This document shows positions 20,430 through 32,262 of a DNA stretch of 64,000 nucleotides, one piece after another (position 1 is the stretch's first letter; each line of letters starts with the position of its first letter). The translations under genes and the position numbers were made by a program. A model generated the notes under the pieces. That model saw only the letters and a list, made by a program, of their open reading frames with translations, was not told the origin of the DNA and did no database searches. The DNA is taken from NCBI GenBank assembly GCA_007922225.1, contig ML679941.1, positions 53,758,235-53,822,234 on the forward strand. The letters run 5' to 3'. Source of the DNA: Emydura subglobosa. Lineage: Eukaryota; Chordata; Testudines; Chelidae.

Positions 20430-20518
20430 TTGCTGAAATTAAATTTGTTAGTCTTTAAAGTGCTACAGAACTCTCGTTGTTTTTGCTGTATACAGACTAA
20501 CACGGCTACCCCTCTGGA

Positions 20519-22790
20519 ACTCTAATGCATCTTAAGTATTTTCTTACCCTTTACATTGGTTTCAGTTTTAGTCATTGTTGATAATGGGCCTGCCTAATGT
20601 AAGAGAAGTGGTACCTTCTGGATGAAGTTGTGGTTAAATTGTGGTTAAATTCTGAGAGCTTAGGTGAGGAGTGGAGACAAATAAAATCACAATTGTGCAA
20701 AAAATAACTGCAATGTGTAAACTTAAAGGAGAGTAAAATGGAGTCCTGGCCCAATTACTAAGGTTTTTAAACACTCTGATAATAGTACTGCTAATAGCTG
20801 GGTTGAAGTTAGCCTTCTATTACAAGCCCCAATGTTGTCCATTCTATAATTGCACCAGAACTAAACCCATTCACCTGATACTTCACAGATGTGTTCTTAC
20901 ATCAGCACAGAATTTTTCCAAAAAGCTGGAGGCAATCAAGGAAGGCATTTGGGAGATATCAGAGTTTTAAAGTGAGGTGATCTTACTCTGGACATGTTTT
21001 GGGGGCTTATCAAAACTCTACATTTGCTTCAGTCCTGCAGAGGACTGAGGCCTCTAATTAACTTTAGAGAGGGAGATGTAAGCAGAGTTATCTGTCTCCA
21101 TTGTCCGAGGTGCTGCTCAGTCAACTTGGTGGACAGCTGTGCTTTGATCTAAAAGTTTTCCTGATATGTGTAGTTGCTCTGAATAGTGAGACCTGGTGCA
21201 TGCTGTATATAGCTATGGATTGTTACAAAATTTTCATTAGTTGCATGTATATCTTCTGTGTTTATCCATGTGGAACAAATGCAACATTGTCTTGCATTTG
21301 AAACCTGGGAGCCCAGTATTGTATCAAAATAGAAACTGAGGTGTCTTAGGCAAAGCAAACACTGACAAGTACAGCTGTGATGACAGCTGTGCGTCCATAA
21401 TGTATTTATCACAAAGAGAAAACATAAAGTTAAGCTTTGGTTTGAACTGTTATAACATAGAAATATTAAGCATTGTCTTGATTTAGAAGACCTCTACATA
21501 AAAATACAAATAAATTTCAGGGTAGGATATGAGTTCATAAGGGTGGTTTGTCATACTAACAAGTTAAAGTGCTGAGCCTTTGAGTCATAAATAATAATTA
21601 GTAGCATATTTTGGGGAGGGTGTTGTCACCCACACAGGCACACATTTTGGGACAGGTGCACTCCAGGTCAAAATATAGTTGACCTTATGTAGGTCCCAAA
21701 ATGTTATTACTGCAGGATTTGGGGAAATTGAGAGGGGCTGAAGCTGTGTCTCTTTTTAGGCTAAGGGGCTCTGTGCCAGTATACAGTACTCCACTAAGGA
21801 TTAATGCAGCTATCTTTAGTGAGGCAAAGTGCAGATTCATAGATCCAACCTCTACTTTCCAAGTTTTTTGTATTACAGCTGAATTTTGAGAGAGATTGCT
21901 GTGAATTCGTAAATGCTGTTTCATAAAAACAATGGCTTGACATAATGTACATATAAAATGAGACCCACTTTTTGTAATGAAATAGTACTACTGATCAGTA
22001 CCTTTCTGGTTTCTCCAGGATACAAAGCCACATGGCTCATCTTACAACAAATCTGCTGACCTATATGTGTTGGTTGCCTGTATCCAAAAATGCAAATTGA
22101 TCGAACAGATGAATGCTTTCTAAAAGTCAAGTGCATTAAGTTGATTTTTAAAAAATGTTCTGACATGCCAGATGGAGCAGAGCTCCAAAAACTTACAGAA
22201 AGGAAAATTGTAATGTGGCACTTGGTGATTTACAGGTTCAAAGCCACCGATCAATGAGATGCAGAGAAAGGTTAGGTTTTTTTCTCCTATATCACTAATC
22301 AATTGCCCTAATGAAAAAGAAAAGAAACAGAAATTGATCTGTTTAGGAGTGTTCATTTGTGTTAGCAATAGGGATGATCCTTTGTTTGATCTCTTTGTGA
22401 ACTTACTTAGTGATGAGAATGGTATAGGAGTGAAAATTGAAATTACAACCCTCTTATACTCTGCAGGGGGAAAAGAATAATCTAAAAGCTCCCTCTCTAC
22501 CTGGTAAATGCAGCCTGAAAGACTTCTTGGAAAAGGCATCTGTGTGACACATTCCTCTGTCGTAGAAGACCTGCACGTCATTGGTACATTATTCTCCCTT
22601 ACTCATTTTGATTATTAGTCATCCTTGCTTTGCCCCAAACTGGCCAGGGTATCCTAAGGAGATGGTCTTTGCTTTGTTTAACGCATTGAAAAGGTCTTCT
22701 GATTGAGAGATTGCAAAAGTTGTTGTCATGGAAATGTGAGTATTATTGCTTCAGGATGTTACTATTGGCCACATATTTTTAAAAATCTGT
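20519..22790. other. Mostly unique AT-rich sequence
   Basis: No supported gene or named repeat. A 153-codon open frame on - near 22120-22581 has no motif. A small direct repeat GTGGTTAAATT occurs twice at 20630-20651. Confidence 0.45.
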
Positions 22791-22792
22791 GA

Positions 22793-22861
22793 GCATGATG
22801 TAAAGCTCATTGAAGTCAATGGAATGACTCTCAGTGACTTCAACGGGCTTCGGATTGTGCT
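22793..22861. mobile_element. Short palindromic MITE, 69 bp
   Basis: Left GCATGATGTAAAGCTCATTG and right CAACGGGCTTCGGATTGTGC are inverted copies around a centre with AAGTCAATGG and CAGTGACTTC. It is a fold-back element of the GGCCTGATCC family. Confidence 0.65.
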
Positions 22862-24344
22862 GTAGACATCACACTGCCAAACATAATTTTATTCTTTCAA
22901 TATCAAGGATTGATTTGGGATGGAGGGTAGGTTACAAAACATTAATTTCTTAAGGTAACTCAAAAAACACAGGAAGGGGAAAATTAATGCCAGTCAATTA
23001 GCAGTCACCTAGAATGGTGACAAACTTCCTCTCAGTCACAATGAATGCCAGCTCTCAGGAAGTGTTTTATCTGGTAGGGCATTCCGATTCCATCAAAGAG
23101 AAAGCAATGGAAGGCTCTTCCCATTGCTAGTACTTGTCCTTTCATATGCTAAGCCATTCTGGGAACTCAGATTGAAGGGGCATAAAGGGATATTGCCAAC
23201 CTGTATAAGCACTTAAAGTTGGAAGCGGATAGTTGGACAAATATATTGTTCTCGGTTTTATTGCTTGTTTGGGTCTTCAGCACAAATGTTGTTTTTTTTA
23301 AAATGAATTATAAAAATCTTTATGTAAAAAGAAAAACAGTATAAGGCTTGATCCTTCTCATAATGAAGTCAACACAAGTTTTACTGTTTTTTCACAGGAA
23401 GCAGGAGTCTATGTAGAATAATCACATGCAATATGTATATAGAAAAGCCACAAGCAAGTCAATAGGCCAACACATGATAACAGCCCTCTGAAGTAAATAT
23501 TGCTGGTATTCAGATATTATGGTGTTGAGGGCGACACAAGTACCTGAGTGGATGGGTAGATAAAACACGGTTCAGCATTATGGTTAAGTGGGAGCCAAAG
23601 TCTACACTCCTTATTCACCCTTCAAGACACAAATTATTCCACCTTCTGTTTTTCAGCGTGTTTGAGTAGAGGAACAGTGGAATAACTTGTGTGAGTAAGA
23701 GGAGCAGGATTTGGCCAGAGTTATTAATCAGACACTCCAAAATAACTACAGTGTTCAAAGTATATAGCCAGCAGTATTTGTTTCAAAGGACGCTGTTCAT
23801 CTGTTTGGTTCGGTAATTAACAATTTAACTTTGATTTGATTGCCTACTTCTTTTTAATATTGAATTCAGACTCCCTTCTGCCCCACTTGTTGGTCTTTTT
23901 GTCTCTGCCATGGGAACATCAGTGGCTGAACATTATGGGCCATTGAAGCCAAAAGGCATGTTTCTGTTTATTTCAGAGGGCTTTGGATCAGGTCATATGG
24001 GACTGCCACTTAGTGAAAGATCACTTCTTTTCTTCCTGAGTATGTATTCTAGGTGGACACTTAGGTGCGGGACTTCCTTGCATTCATGAGGTTTGTCTTG
24101 GCATGGTGGCATGGCTTGGCCATTCCTTCTTCATCAGATGATCATTGGCTCCTAACTCAGAAAATCCTCCTCTTGTATGCCGTATAATCAATGTTTTTCT
24201 AATGGTGGTCTCCTTTCATGCCCAGCTGTTTAGCTTATTTTCAAATTAAATACCAGTGTTCGTAAGCATTTTGAAATTGCAAAGAGCAGTGTAAGTCCTA
24301 AGTAAAATAAACATAATACACCATTTTAAACTATGAATGAACCG
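22862..24344. other. Unique sequence, nothing recognised
   Basis: No coding exon, repeat family or structured motif that I can support. Confidence 0.4.
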
Positions 24345-24545
24345 TGGGTGCCAGGTTCATATAATTTTTGGTGGTGCCCATAACGGGTCCTGGCCAGGGC
24401 GCTGGGCCCATGTCACGTGGGAGAGGGGCTGAGGGGAAGGGGTGGGGTAGAGAGGGGGGAGCGGCCACCACTGCTTGGAGCTGAGGCCGGCACTAGAGCA
24501 GCTCCTGGACAGCCACTGAGTGCGTCGGGGGACCCATATAACTCA
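24345..24545. repeat. GC-rich repeat-like block
   Basis: It begins GTGGGTGCCAGGTTCATAT and continues as a GC-rich stretch with GGGGAGCGGCC and GAGGGGCTGAGGGG. The sharp boundary with AT-rich flanks suggests an inserted reptile repeat, but I cannot identify the family. Confidence 0.3.
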
Positions 24546-24733
24546 CTGCCTATGTAACGGACTGCCTGGAGCACTCTTCCCAAAACTTTAAATAAGCCTC
24601 CTTTTTGAAAGAACCCTCATTATGAAGAGCCTGTGCAGCCCATGACACCAGCATACCTCATTTTATATAAAGTGGTGTGATTTGCGAGAGGCACAAAATG
24701 TTAGTTGGGAGAAGGTTTCCCACTGATTGCATC

Positions 24734-24800
24734 AGGGCCTGATCCAGCACTATCTGAAGTCAGAGGAAAGGTTCCCATTGACTTTGATGGCTTTAAATCA
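24734..24800. mobile_element. Decayed palindromic MITE, GGGCCTGATCC type
   Basis: GGGCCTGATCCAGCACTATC on the left, CCCATTGACTTTGATGGC in the middle, and a degraded right end. Related to 7676-7740. Confidence 0.45.
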
Positions 24801-25291
24801 AGCATTATATTCCTGTCTGCAGGTATACCTAGATGACCATTCTCCACTGTTCTCAACTGAAAGAGTTGTAGTGTGCCTGCTGATAGATATAGGAGTACAG
24901 CATCTGAGTGGTAAAATCCCACGTTTTCCAGAAACAAGGCCTAGCCATTGTTATCTTATTTCCTTACAACTACTTCATGTTGGCAGTGCATTTGGGGTTT
25001 TTGTGTTGCTTTGTTCTCTTTTTATTTATTAAATATATACTATGTAGCCCTAGTTGCTGGTTGCAGTCTCCTTATGTTCTCTGATATACAGTGAGACCCA
25101 CTGTGTTCCGGCCACCCTTCTCTCACGTTTAAACTGAGGATAGCTGGTCTGCCTCCAGTTTCACTTTCCATGCACTGTAGGGTTTGGTGCATTTCCTAAT
25201 GCATAGCACACTGCTTGGTAAAACTCAAACTGGTAATATCCAGCATGGTGCACAGAGGGATCTGGGGGCAGCTACTCTCAGTGTAACGGTG

Positions 25292-25775
25292 CAGTGGTTC
25301 CCAACCTTTTTGGCTTGAGGGCCACAAATATAAGTTTTGCAACCCAGAAGGGCCACTAGTCTCTGCCAACAGCCCCCGTCTTCTCCCACTGCAGCCAGAG
25401 GGAAGGAGTTCAGCGAAGAGGATCTCCCATCCAGTCAGCTGCATCAGGGAAACCGAGCGCTCCACCTGGGTCCCTAGGCAGTGGCTCCCTTCTGCAGCCA
25501 GGGGGATGGGAGATCAGTGCTCCCCTTCCTCTGGCTCCAGCAGAGAACCAGGGATCTAGGGATCCACGTGGAGCGCTTCGCCATGCTCCCTGCTACCGCC
25601 AAGCACTGATCTCCAGTCCCTTTGGCTGCAGCAAGGAGCATGCACCAGCAACGTGCTCCGCCTGAGTACTTAGGCATCCGCTCCCTTCTGCAACCAGCAG
25701 GACGGGAGCCACAGGCCACTCTGAAAGACCCCGCGGGCTACTTTGGGCTTGTGAGCCACGGATTGGGAACCGTTG
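25292..25775. mobile_element. Non-autonomous hAT-like DNA transposon
   Basis: The left terminus CAGTGGTTCCCAACC and right terminus TTGGGAACCGTTG are inverted copies of the common hAT end CAGnGGTTC. The 480-bp interior is GC-rich and has no transposase. Inside it a segment with GCACTGAT/ATCAGTGCT and GTGGAGCGC words is repeated. An 8-bp target duplication is not recognisable (TAACGGTG versus AGTTAAAG). Confidence 0.65.
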
Positions 25776-26239
25776 AGTTAAAGAGTCCTCAAAATCTGGG
25801 GATTTGTGGACAATGGAAGGGTGTCAGAAATATGAGGGGCAGATCAGGAGATGTCCAGAGAGGAAGAGGGTTGTCTGTGCTTTATGGGAGGGGACAGGAG
25901 CCATTCAATCTTACAGATGCTTCAAAAGTAGGCAAATGAGATCTGTTACTTTATGTGGCTGTTGGATTAGTTCTGACCACAAGTCCTCAATTCTATGCAT
26001 ATTGGGAAGCAAAAGTTTGAGGTACAAAGTGGTGAGGGGGAAATGTCTGCCTACAGAACGGGTGCTCAATATGAAATTCAGTGCAGGGTGCTGAGGAATC
26101 ATCCATTTGTAAAGATATTACTAAGAAGTTCAGTGAGATTCCCCGCTGTCCCCCACCCCTCTAAAAATATTATTCTCCCAGGACATATTTCCCCACAAAT
26201 GTCCGGCATCTCTATTATTAGCAAGTCCTGTTGCGTTTA

Positions 26240-26570
26240 GGTAGCTTTCTGTTCCATTACATCTTGTTTGAAATGCACAGCATTCTTTCATTAAGAATGG
26301 TACATTAGCAATTATGCAAACTATTTATAACAGCTTCACCCTTAGGATGGGTAAGTTAAAAGGAATAAGAGCCAGCTACTCTGTGCTGACATGTTTCATT
26401 GAAACCAGTAATTAGCCTCTGTGTGTGTGGGTGCGCTCTGACAAACGCTAATTCAAATGGACGACAGCAAATATATTAATTCTCTTTGATGTACACATCC
26501 AAATTCATGGCTGTGGTAACCCTTCTGACTTTGGCAGCGTTACATCAGAGATAAATTTGGCCCGTTTTAT
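26240..26570. promoter_or_regulatory. Candidate conserved non-coding element
   Basis: Non-repetitive AT-rich sequence with clustered words resembling homeodomain and POU sites: ATTAGCAATTATGCAAAC, ACCAGTAATTAGCC, CGCTAATTCAAATGG and TAATTATTATATGG. There is no coding frame. It has the character of ancient amniote enhancers, but this can only be settled by alignment. Confidence 0.25.
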
Positions 26571-26814
26571 TTCCTGTAATTATTATATGGTTGCATACGT
26601 GCGTCTGTACTGAATACTTGGCCAAACTGTGACAAGAGTGTGGCCAGCTGCAATTCCATTGAATTCAGTGGAGCTGCACCTGCTTACGCAAGGTCTTAAT
26701 CTGGCCCGACTGGCATTGGATGGTGCCTAGTGTCATTGTTTCATGTGTGGGTTTTTTTGCCCTAGAGTACCCTGACTGTCCATACACGTAAAAACAAGAA
26801 AGACACTAAAATAT

Positions 26815-26940
26815 ATTGGAGAGACAAGGTGGGTGAGGTAATGCCTTTTATTGGCCCAACTTCTATTGGCGAGAGAGACAAACTTGTCTCTTTCTGTTGG
26901 GCCAATAAAAGAGCTTACCTCATCCACCTTCTCCCTCTAA
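26815..26940. repeat. Long hairpin made of a PLE-type terminus facing itself
   Basis: The left arm 26815-26881 reads AGAGACAAGGTGGGTGAGGT ... CTTTTATTGGCCCAACTTC. The right arm 26883-26940 reads ACTTGTCTCTTTC ... GTTGGGCCAATAAAAG ... CTCATCCACCTTCTCCC. They are inverted copies, with a small internal gap in the shorter arm. The right arm continues as CCTGGGACCAACACAGCTAC to about 26978, which I associate with the terminus of another PLE family in reptiles (from memory). Confidence 0.75.
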
Positions 26941-26984
26941 TATCCTGGGACCAACACAGCTACAATAGCACTGCAAACAACTGA

Positions 26985-28029
26985 AATAGACTCTGGTTTT
27001 GAATAACCAAAAAAAAAAAAATCATTAAAGAAACATGGAGCTGTGTCTGTTATCCTAATAGATCCCTATGTGCTGTTTTCATTATCACACTAAGAAAAGC
27101 AGTCATGACATTTAAGACTTTCCATGAATGCAGGTAGATGTATTTGAGTTCAAATGCATGAATGGATTTATCCAAAGTCAAAGTAGAAGTGAAAGCATTG
27201 TATTTATTGCCTCAATCACAAATACAGCAATAAATTGACTTTTAGAGGCTGAAAGTGCCCTGTGTTCCTATCTTATTCTTGCAGTATAAATCAAATCACC
27301 CTTTTGTGAACTATAATCTTTACTTATCAGGCTCCCATTTAACCTGCTAATTGCTAAACACCTGCAATTACCCTCTAACCTCTCCTGCTTTCCTTCTCTT
27401 TTAGCACATTCTTTGATATGAGCCTACTAATTCAGACACGTACCTGCATTAAAGCCCATTCAAATTGCTTCTGGTGTAACAGTACCTCTTGGTAAGTCAT
27501 ACAATGTAGCTACAAAGGGGATTGTGCTAACAGAATGGTATTCTAGAAATTAAGTTTTGGATGGAAAGCGTGTCTGCCTGCAGGTATACTAGAAACTATT
27601 ACTTAAATGATGAATACAGATACTAATATTACAGTATATTGGAAAATTCACTAGTTATACCACAGCGTGCAAGCTGTGATTATTTGGAGCTCAGCCGTAG
27701 CTTTGCATAGTCAGTGGCCAGAAGGCAGACAGAAACTCATTCACCATCTATTTTCTGGGTTCCCCTTTGCTTTGAGATCTGTAGTACCGCAGGTCGATAC
27801 GGGCCCAATGTAATTCCTCTGGCATGCTGGCGTCCCTACACTAGCTGGCCCACTGGAGTGGGAGGGAAGGAGAAGAGGAGCTATGACCTAGTCTACTACC
27901 ACCTTGTCCATTTGTGCAGCTCTGCAGAGACCGCTCTCCTCCCTGCGCTTTAAATCCCTTTACTCCCTGCACATCTGTGCAAGCCAGGCCACAATTTTCC
28001 CCCAAATAATTCCATATTTTATGGACTTA
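26985..28029. other. Unique sequence, nothing recognised
   Basis: No exon or repeat family supported. A short A run lies at 27009-27021. Confidence 0.4.
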
Positions 28030-28067
28030 ATGTGTGTGTGTGTGTGTGTGTTAGTGTTAGTGTTAGG
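28030..28067. repeat. (TG)n microsatellite followed by TTAGTG repeats
   Basis: About 10 TG units, then TTAGTGTTAGTGTTAGGG. It is a simple repeat and not a telomeric array. Confidence 0.85.
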
Positions 28068-28069
28068 GT

Positions 28070-31000
28070 GAATGAACAGGGACTTTGTTTTTTGGAAGTG
28101 GATGATGGGTCCAGACGAAGGGGCCCGACTGATTTCAATTATCTGAAGGCATGCACGGTTCCTAAATGCCTTCAGTGGGTAATTTATAAAGCAGTAAATG
28201 AAATAAAAATAAAATATTTAATGAGAAGAGAACTGTCAGGAGAGCTCCTGCCACATGCTCGCTCGCCTGCTCTCTCTCTGGCTGCCTCACTCTTCGTTGG
28301 TACAATTATAGCACGTCTTCCTATGTTCCCTTAGCAACAAATGAAGAGGTGTCTGGCAGCATTTCTGTCTTGGTCCTGGGTATGCTGTGCTGCCCCAAGA
28401 GCCCTGAATTCCATTCAGTGCTTCATCCACTTGCATGTTAGGAATAAACCAAAGGACAAGGGGAACGTGACATTCTACAGAGGAAGAGCTAAAACCATAA
28501 GCAAGACAAAATACTTGTGTTCCTGGTGACGCTGCTCTGAAATACCAGATCAGGCTTATGAGGCTAGTACTTGATTTTCAAACAGTCTCAAGAACAGAGA
28601 AGATTACTCCGATTGTTGAAATTCTCTGTAAAAAAATGGTAAAAAAACCCCAAAACCTGGGTTCTTAGATCTTGCACGCTTTAAAATGCGACTGCTCTCC
28701 TCTTCAGTACACTTTGGTTTTAATGCTATTCAGCTACCCTGCCATTTTCACTGACCTCTGGCACCGGAGCAAATCACACTGAGGGAGGGCAGACGGTGTT
28801 TTGCTGCCTGCTCTCCTTAAGGGATTCTGGCCTGAAAGCTTCATAGGAGCTGCTCCAGTAGAGGGAGAGGACGAGCTGGATAGTGTGTGCGCTGGCTAGC
28901 ACCACCCAAACTCAGAGATGCAATGAACCCTTATATTCCGTACCCCAATACACCTCGCCTCTGCCAGGAGGCAGGCTACAGCTGCTTGTTGCTACAGCCC
29001 TAATGAGTTTTCCTGGTGGAGGTGAGCTTGGACTTGTGGTGAACTTAGCCTCTGGAAGAATTTAGTTTTCTGTGAATTAAAAAGAAATGTATGTTTCACA
29101 GCAATTTTTATGCGATCAGAGGGATTCTTCTCAGTCTCTAGCAGTGAGCAACAGATTATCAATCTTCATAACACCCAACCCCATTTCCAGAAAACACATT
29201 CACAAAGGTCACGCCATGCGATGCCTTGACAAAACAGCAGACTAGTCAGCATTGTTATTTTCTTGGCATTGTTATGGTACTTACACCCAGGAAAATCCCC
29301 TTCATTACAAATGAACAAGGAAAATGAATTCTCTGCATCTGCTAACCAATGGGGATGGATAAAAGAGCTGGCAAATCTGGCAAAATACCTGCCATACCCT
29401 CTGAATATTGGTCCCTTTCAGGCCTTTCCCCTGGGGCCTTATGCAGCCTTTAATCACCATTGGAGTTCTGAGTTCATTTGTTTATGGAGCCTTCATCTTT
29501 ACAGCCAGGCCCATCAGCAGATCAAAGAGGTGGGTGGGGAGGGAATGGGGGAGGGGGGCAGGAGGAAAGTTGTTAGACTGGGGGAAGGAAAACAATAGCT
29601 GTGAATTATATAGTTTATAGGCAATATAACCCATAGGTTGCATTGTGTTCTCTACACTGGGACAGAATGAGGGTAAAGGCTGAGGAAGGAACATTCAGAC
29701 AAGTACGCAGAACAGCTTGTTTGCCCTAGGATAAATCTTCCTGAACCGATAACGTCATGCTTTTCTCTACACTGTTTTTAACACCAATACCAAATGGTGC
29801 CAGTTTCTGGCATCAAAAACCAGCATAAACCATAATTGACCGCTCTGCTCAGTGCAGGAGAGTAGAGTGACCATCAGAGCCTGATACAGGCCCTTGAGTT
29901 TGTGAGCTGGTCTGTGCCAGCCCCAGAAGGGCATTCCTGTAACTGGCACTGCTGGCACATATTTCTTAAGGGAGCATGGCAGCTGAGTGAAGCAAAGCTC
30001 TGCCCTGCAACTTCCATGTTCCCAGCAGTCCTTACCCCAGCCTTTGATTTCCCCCCCACCCACACTGGGATGGGAGGAGATGGTGGGGGAAATTCTCATC
30101 CAGCTAATTAAAAGCTAAAATCTGGCTCCTCCTCACCACAGCCAAATGGGATTTTGAGAAGCTTTATTTTCCCTGGCCAATATTTCCAAGACTAGGGCTC
30201 TTGTATTACTATGTCACTGGTCCTAGGGCACACGCTTGTTCAACAACAAAGCAATATGAAAATAAAGACCCCAATATCTCAGGAAATGTGACTTTCATGG
30301 CTAAGAGAACACGTTGTCATTCTCAGTTTCTTAAGTTTAGAGAGACAGCCTCACGTGTTGAAAGGAGCCCTGTCAAATCAAATCAAACCAAACCTACTCT
30401 GTTTTTAAATAGTGTTTGATACGATAGTTAATTGTTTTGTTTGTTCTGAAACAACCGTTCATGCCACTCAAGACTTCATTGTTATGTTTCCCCAACATCA
30501 AGGCTTCAGCTTTTTTTAGAGCTTTATTCATCTAAAACACACTGTGGTTTTCTACTGTAGATGTGTGGAAACCTTGAGTGTAGGCTTTGTATACATCTGG
30601 TGTAGCCATGAGAAATTCATGTATTTGGGTCATGAAGAGTTGAAATGAAGGCATTAGACTCTAAGTAAATAAGATTTTCCACCTCTGCTTGGTCCACGTT
30701 AGCCAAAAGCTGTGTAACAGCATAGTACTTTAAAAAAAACAAAAACCAGAAGAGCAGTCTACGGCTCTACAGTTATGCATTTGCCTGCCTTGTGTCCCTG
30801 GCTGACAAAACAGGAAAGAATCTTCTTTCTTAAAAAAAGAATAACATCTTTATGTAACTGACGGGTCCAATCTTCTATCAAGGGCAATCTGACATTATTA
30901 AAATTCTTGCTGTTTTAACATTTATAAAGGAGCTGGTACTTCAATACTGCTCAGTCCAAGATCTCATCAGAGGTCAGCGTTTAGTGGAGTCTGGCTGATT

Positions 31001-31975
31001 TAATTAAAACCAACTAAAATCCACGTATGGTCATAGGGAAAAGATTAGCCTTCACTTGTGGGGGGTGGGATGGAAATAAGGTTCAACCAAATTTCCCATT
31101 TCTTTGTAGGCAGTGGCGTTGGACCTTAGATGAGCTAAATTACAGTTGTGTTAAGGCACAAACCCTTAGCACAGCCCTGTAAATCTGGAAACAAATCCAT
31201 TTTAAAAAATTTGGATAGCACCCTTAGTTGGCTGACATTATGGAAAAATTATACATGGCAGTTTTTTCCCAGAGTAGGTAAAACACACAGGAGATCCTTT
31301 ATTTATCGCTCCCTGGCCCACATTGGAGGATTGCTTGGAGACATATTTCACATGGTTGTGAAGTTTTTGGAAACATCTTATGTGGAGAACTGAGCGATGG
31401 ACTACTGAGTTTGAATCAGATTTGGGTCAAAAGAGCTGCCCAAAATAAATGCTGACAGCCTATTGACTGTGAACAGGAGGAGCCGGCTGTTGGCAGTACT
31501 GAAATCATCTAAAAAATGTGTGTTGCCTGATGCAGTTTGGCTCATTCCCCAACTCCTTCCTCCCCCAACAGTGAGCAGCAGCTGTAGACAAATCTTTGGA
31601 GAGGCTGAGTGCTCCTTTCCCCATTTCCAAAAACAGAACTGGCCTTGGCTAACACCATCTGAGGGCTGCATTGAATTACATGCCAAGTGCTGCATCCAGA
31701 ATACTTATTTGGTCCCAGATGGCACATAACCAGATACAAGATTAGATCTGATAAGATGCAAAGTTAGGTCACTTTTTGTACTTCAATCTTTGTTACAAAT
31801 AGATTTAATAATTTTTCTGAAATCCAAATTGTATTTGTCGTACAATCCTCTCAGTGCTGGATCTTTCTCTTGGGCTCAAAAACTGTCTCCTGGGAGGGTG
31901 GTGGCATTCTTCAGCATGAGGAGGCTTTAATGTATGTAGAATTCCTTAATTTAGCCCTTTCCTGAAAATTTTATA
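28070..31975. other. Long mostly unique stretch, no gene seen
   Basis: I see no named repeat and no coding exon with splice context. Short overlapping open frames near 29263-29694 and 31402-31739 carry no motif. The GC content is mixed. This is the longest repeat-poor part of the window. Confidence 0.45.
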
Positions 31976-32008
31976 GCATCATAGTACAAGGGGTATTTGG
32001 GAGCTCAG

Positions 32009-32024
32009 CCTCCCCCCCCCCCCC
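32009..32024. repeat. Poly-C tract
   Basis: A run of about 14 C after CAGCCT. Microsatellite. Confidence 0.85.
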
Positions 32025-32082
32025 ATACACATTACACACACTCTGCCAAGAACTATGCTTGTCTGGACATTCTGCACGTTCC

Positions 32083-32104
32083 AAAATAAATAAATAAATA
32101 AATG
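32083..32104. repeat. (AAAT)n microsatellite
   Basis: Five AAAT units. Short and perfect. Confidence 0.85.
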
Positions 32105-32150
32105 TATGTGTTCTAGCCTTTCAGTATGTTACAATGTCCACATGCCCTCC

Positions 32151-32262
32151 TAGGTGCTGGAATTAGGGGTGCTGTCGGAAGAGGATTCCATTATATATAG
32201 GGTTTACAGTTTGGTTCAATGGCTCTCAGCACCCCTACCATAGAAATTGTTCCAACACTTCT
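32151..32262. mobile_element. Palindromic MITE, TAGGTGCTGGAA type
   Basis: Left TAGGTGCTGGAATTAGGGGT and right AGCACCCCTACC ... TTGTTCCAACACTT are inverted copies. The 112-bp body has no coding frame. It is a fold-back element of a family different from the TTCAATGG group. Confidence 0.6.

Larger units (their letters stand above)
18619..20518 (+). mobile_element. Penelope-like retroelement, 5'-truncated, with endonuclease and ribozyme-like tail
   Basis: This is the best preserved element in the window. It holds, in order: the finger/palm part of a PLE reverse transcriptase (18619-about 19690), a linker, a GIY-YIG endonuclease (about 19900-20208), a non-coding 3' region with a hammerhead-ribozyme-like fold (20390-20429) and the terminus CGGCTACCCCTCTGGA at 20518. 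The N-terminal part of the single PLE ORF and any upstream pseudo-LTR are missing. An in-frame TGA (18946-18948) and two frame changes break the ORF. Its 3' 0.3 kb is the same family as the insertion at 4761-5043. The endonuclease places it among the EN+ PLEs (Neptune/Poseidon/Penelope types). I cannot name the subfamily safely. Confidence 0.9.

Noticed and set aside
22120..22581. A 153-codon open frame on -
   Set aside because: No recognisable domain, no splice or promoter context, and ordinary AT-rich composition. Chance length is plausible in 64 kb.
28050..28067. TTAGTGTTAGTGTTAGGG as a telomeric remnant
   Set aside because: Only one exact TTAGGG unit, directly attached to a (TG)n run. 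It is a simple repeat.
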